Shown here: positions 6,261-7,930 of the stretch, in pieces
How the letters are laid out: each line of letters starts with the position of its first letter
How positions within the stretch are numbered: position 1 is the stretch's first letter
From: Legionellales bacterium
GTDB taxonomy: Bacteria; Pseudomonadota; Gammaproteobacteria; WLWR01
Assembly: GCA_012103495.1 (NCBI GenBank)
Contig: WLWR01000070.1
Coordinates: 1-7,930 of the forward strand
DNA length: 7,930 bases
Direction: 5' to 3'
The notes under the pieces: model-generated
Database searches by the model: none
The model's input: the letters and a program-made list of their open reading frames with translations, nothing else
Told to the model about the DNA's origin: nothing
Translations under genes and position numbers: made by a program

Positions 6261-7017
6261 AATCAATGACTTTGGCTTCGTTGCGTAATTTATCAATCAG
6301 TTGCACCACATCGCGGACCTTTGCACCCGCACGACGCACCGGTGGTGAACTGATGTTCAATAATTGTCGATGTGACTTAAGATCCAATTGCAAATCATCC
6401 AAAGTAACCTTGGTAATCGGTTTACGTTTGGCTTGCATGATGTTGGGTAACGTGGCATAGCGTGGTTCGTTGAGACGTAAATCAGTGGTAATCACCGCAG
6501 GCAATGTCACTTTCAACGTTTCCAACCCACCATCCACTTCACGGGTGACTAAAGCGTGCGGGGGTTGTAAAACAATTTTGGATGCAAATGTAGCTTGTGG
6601 CCATGCCAATAATCCTGCCAACATTTGCCCGGTTTGATTGTGATCGCCATCAATGGATTGCTTCCCCATCAATACCAATTCCGCTGCTTCACGTTGTACC
6701 AGCACTTGTAATATCTTGGCAATGTTTAACGGTTCATACACTGCACTTCCCACATCCACCCACAGTGCACGATCAGCGCCCAACGCAAGACCCGCTCGTA
6801 ATGTTTCGTTGACACTGCTATCACCAATGCTGACTAAGATCACTTCGTCGGCCAATTGTTGTTCTTTGAATTGGATGGCTTGCTCAATAGCAATTTCATC
6901 AAATGTATTGATCGCCATTTTTACATTTTGGGTTACCACACCCGATCCATCTGGTTTGATCTGGATGTTTACATACGGGTCAATCACGCGTTTGATAGGT
7001 ACGAACATTTTCATCAT
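6259..7017 (-). CDS. etfB: Electron transfer flavoprotein beta subunit
   Basis: The beta subunit of ETF, which holds AMP and carries the loop that docks onto partner dehydrogenases. It is 252 aa, the normal length. Visible features are the N-terminal VPIKRVIDPYV (6-16), INTFDEIAIEQA (36-47), LGADRALWV (79-87), KQSIDGDHNQTGQMLAGLL (119-137), REVDGGLETL (159-168) and the recognition loop LRLNEPRYATLPNIM (180-194). Its Leu190 corresponds to human Leu195, the anchor for acyl-CoA dehydrogenases. The start is uncertain by a few codons: ATGs lie at 7017, 7014 and 7008, and none has a clear Shine-Dalgarno site. It is the first gene of the etfB-etfA-ald-aminopeptidase operon and diverges from the ETF-QO gene across an 80-bp gap. 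This is the classical group I ETF (partner of acyl-CoA dehydrogenases and ETF-QO), judged by sequence and neighbours, not the bifurcating type. Confidence 0.97.
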   Translation of the reverse strand: MMKMFVPIKRVIDPYVNIQIKPDGSGVVTQNVKMAINTFDEIAIEQAIQFKEQQLADEVILVSIGDSSVNETLRAGLALGADRALWVDVGSAVYEPLNIAKILQVLVQREAAELVLMGKQSIDGDHNQTGQMLAGLLAWPQATFASKIVLQPPHALVTREVDGGLETLKVTLPAVITTDLRLNEPRYATLPNIMQAKRKPITKVTLDDLQLDLKSHRQLLNISSPPVRRAGAKVRDVVQLIDKLRNEAKVID

Positions 7018-7097
7018 GAAATAGGATCATTGCTTGTCATTGTTATTGGGCATAGTATTGTATGCGCATTACTTAAAAATGAAAAGGATCCTTACCA
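7018..7097. promoter_or_regulatory. Divergent etfB / ETF-QO regulatory region with overlapping promoter candidates
   Basis: For the minus-strand operon, TTTTCA (complement of 7080-7085, 4 of 6 to the -35 consensus) and TACAAT (complement of 7057-7062, 5 of 6 to -10) are spaced exactly 17 bp, giving a leader of about 33 nt. For the plus-strand gene, TTGTCA (7034-7039, 5 of 6) and TATTGT (7056-7061, 4 of 6) are spaced 16 bp. The two -10 boxes occupy the same bases, so only one polymerase could open there at a time. The palindrome ATGCGCAT (7062-7069) abuts both and is a possible operator. Identified by eye only. Confidence 0.45.
7084..7088 (+). promoter_or_regulatory. Ribosome binding site of ETF-QO within a 10-bp palindrome
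   Basis: AAGGA is 9 nt before the ATG at 7098 and supports that start over the in-frame ATG at 7113. It forms half of the perfect palindrome AAGGATCCTT (7084-7093), which cannot fold on itself because there is no loop. Confidence 0.65.
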
Positions 7098-7930
7098 ATG
7101 ACTCGTGATGCGATGACTTACGATGTAGTGATTGTAGGCGGCGGCCCAGCAGGATTGAGTACCGCCATTCGGTTACGCCAACTGTGTCAACAACACGCCG
7201 TGGATTTATCGATTTGCATCTTGGAAAAAGGTGCGGAGGTCGGCGCGCATATTTTATCGGGAGCAGTGATCGATCCCATCGCACTCAATGAACTGTTACC
7301 CGACTGGCAACAACTGGATCCCCCCCTGCACACGCCGGTTACCCAAGATCTGTTTTATTATTTAACCGCAAGTCACGCCGTTCGTTTACCCTTACCTGGC
7401 TTGATGCGCAACAAAGGTCATTACATTGTTAGTTTGAGCAATCTGTGTCGTTGGTTAGCAACCCAAGCCGAATCGTTGGGTATTGATATCTTTCCAGGTT
7501 TTGCCGCCGTGGATTATGTGACCGATGATCAAGAATGCGTGACCGGTGTTATCACCGGCGATATGGGAGTCAATAAACAGCACGAACCTGGTCCGCAATT
7601 TCAACCGGGGATTCAACTACAGTGTCAACGATTAATTTTGGCCGAAGGATGTCGGGGATCGTTAACAGAAAAAATTATCGCCAATTTTGCCTTACGCAAG
7701 GATTGTGAAATGCAAACCTACGCCATTGGTATCAAAGAATTATGGCGAGTTAATTCCAGTCACTATCGCTGTGGGCAAGTAATACACACGGTCGGTTGGC
7801 CATTGGATCAGCGCACTTACGGCGGCTCATTTATTTATCAAATGGATGAACAGTTGGTCGCGCTAGGCTTGGTAGTGGGTTTGGATTATCAAAACCCTTG
7901 GTTGGATCCATTTGAAGAATTACAGCGTTT
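7098..7930 (+). CDS. Electron transfer flavoprotein:ubiquinone oxidoreductase (ETF-QO), 5' part
   Basis: A membrane-associated flavoprotein / iron-sulfur enzyme that takes electrons from reduced ETF and reduces ubiquinone. The first 277 codons are present; the family is about 540-560 aa, so roughly half, including the expected C-terminal 4Fe-4S part, lies beyond the right edge. The FAD dinucleotide-binding fold is VVIVGGGPAGLS (10-21), with E43 ending strand 2 (ILEKG) and then EVGAHILSGAVIDP (47-60). Further ETF-QO-typical blocks are PVTQDLFYYL (about 86-95), HYIVSLSNLCRWLA, FPGFAA, LAEGCRGSLT, YAIGIKELW, HTVGWPLD, TYGGSF and the final GLDYQNPWLDPFEELQRF. No frame break is seen. It is divergent from etfB-etfA, its electron donor, and probably shares a control region with them. 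Symbols in use include etfD and fixC-like; none is assigned. Confidence 0.96.
   Translation, partial: MTRDAMTYDVVIVGGGPAGLSTAIRLRQLCQQHAVDLSICILEKGAEVGAHILSGAVIDPIALNELLPDWQQLDPPLHTPVTQDLFYYLTASHAVRLPLPGLMRNKGHYIVSLSNLCRWLATQAESLGIDIFPGFAAVDYVTDDQECVTGVITGDMGVNKQHEPGPQFQPGIQLQCQRLILAEGCRGSLTEKIIANFALRKDCEMQTYAIGIKELWRVNSSHYRCGQVIHTVGWPLDQRTYGGSFIYQMDEQLVALGLVVGLDYQNPWLDPFEELQR

Noticed and set aside
6653..7024. 123-codon open frame opposite etfB
   Set aside because: It is a shadow of etfB on the other strand with no recognisable protein features or ribosome site; etfB is a full-length conserved gene.
7543..7558. Hairpin CCGGTG-TTAT-CACCGG in the ETF-QO gene
   Set aside because: Only 6 bp, inside conserved coding sequence (VTGVITGD), and of a size expected by chance over several kb.

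Overview
The window looks like an ordinary chromosomal housekeeping segment from a gammaproteobacterium of moderate GC content (mid-40s percent by eye). Leu is mostly TTA/TTG and Gln mostly CAA. The divergent layout, with electron-transfer-flavoprotein (ETF) genes on one side and ETF:quinone oxidoreductase on the other, is also found in Pseudomonas. Legionellales or a relative is a plausible host, but genus cannot be fixed from the sequence alone. Nearly every base is coding. The only intergenic spaces are 35 bp, 14 bp, 11 bp and 80 bp long. I see no tRNA, rRNA, mobile element, CRISPR array or phage gene.

Layout, left to right. (1) manC on the minus strand, a bifunctional GDP-mannose pyrophosphorylase / phosphomannose isomerase whose C-terminus sits at the left edge. 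(2) After a 35-bp divergent gap, a plus-strand dicarboxylate/amino-acid:cation symporter of the GltP/DctA family with an unusual Lys/Ser-rich tail. (3) Convergent with it, and overlapping its end by 21 bp, a compact four-gene minus-strand operon transcribed etfB > etfA > ald > M17 aminopeptidase. (4) After an 80-bp divergent regulatory gap, the first half of ETF:ubiquinone oxidoreductase on the plus strand, cut by the right edge.

Function. EtfB and EtfA form the soluble flavoprotein that collects electrons from acyl-CoA and other flavin dehydrogenases. ETF-QO passes them to the membrane quinone pool. Alanine dehydrogenase (alanine to pyruvate, ammonia and NADH) and a cytosolic aminopeptidase appear to be co-transcribed with ETF. 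Together with the neighbouring symporter, this suggests a region devoted to oxidising peptides, amino acids and fatty acids (inference). manC belongs to an unrelated pathway, surface polysaccharide precursor supply.

I found no credible new biological system. The points most worth a second look are a perfect 10-bp inverted repeat with a 4-nt loop inside etfA, other strong palindromes in the same transcript, overlapping divergent promoter candidates in the 80-bp gap, the placement of ald and an aminopeptidase in an ETF operon, and the basic tail of the symporter.
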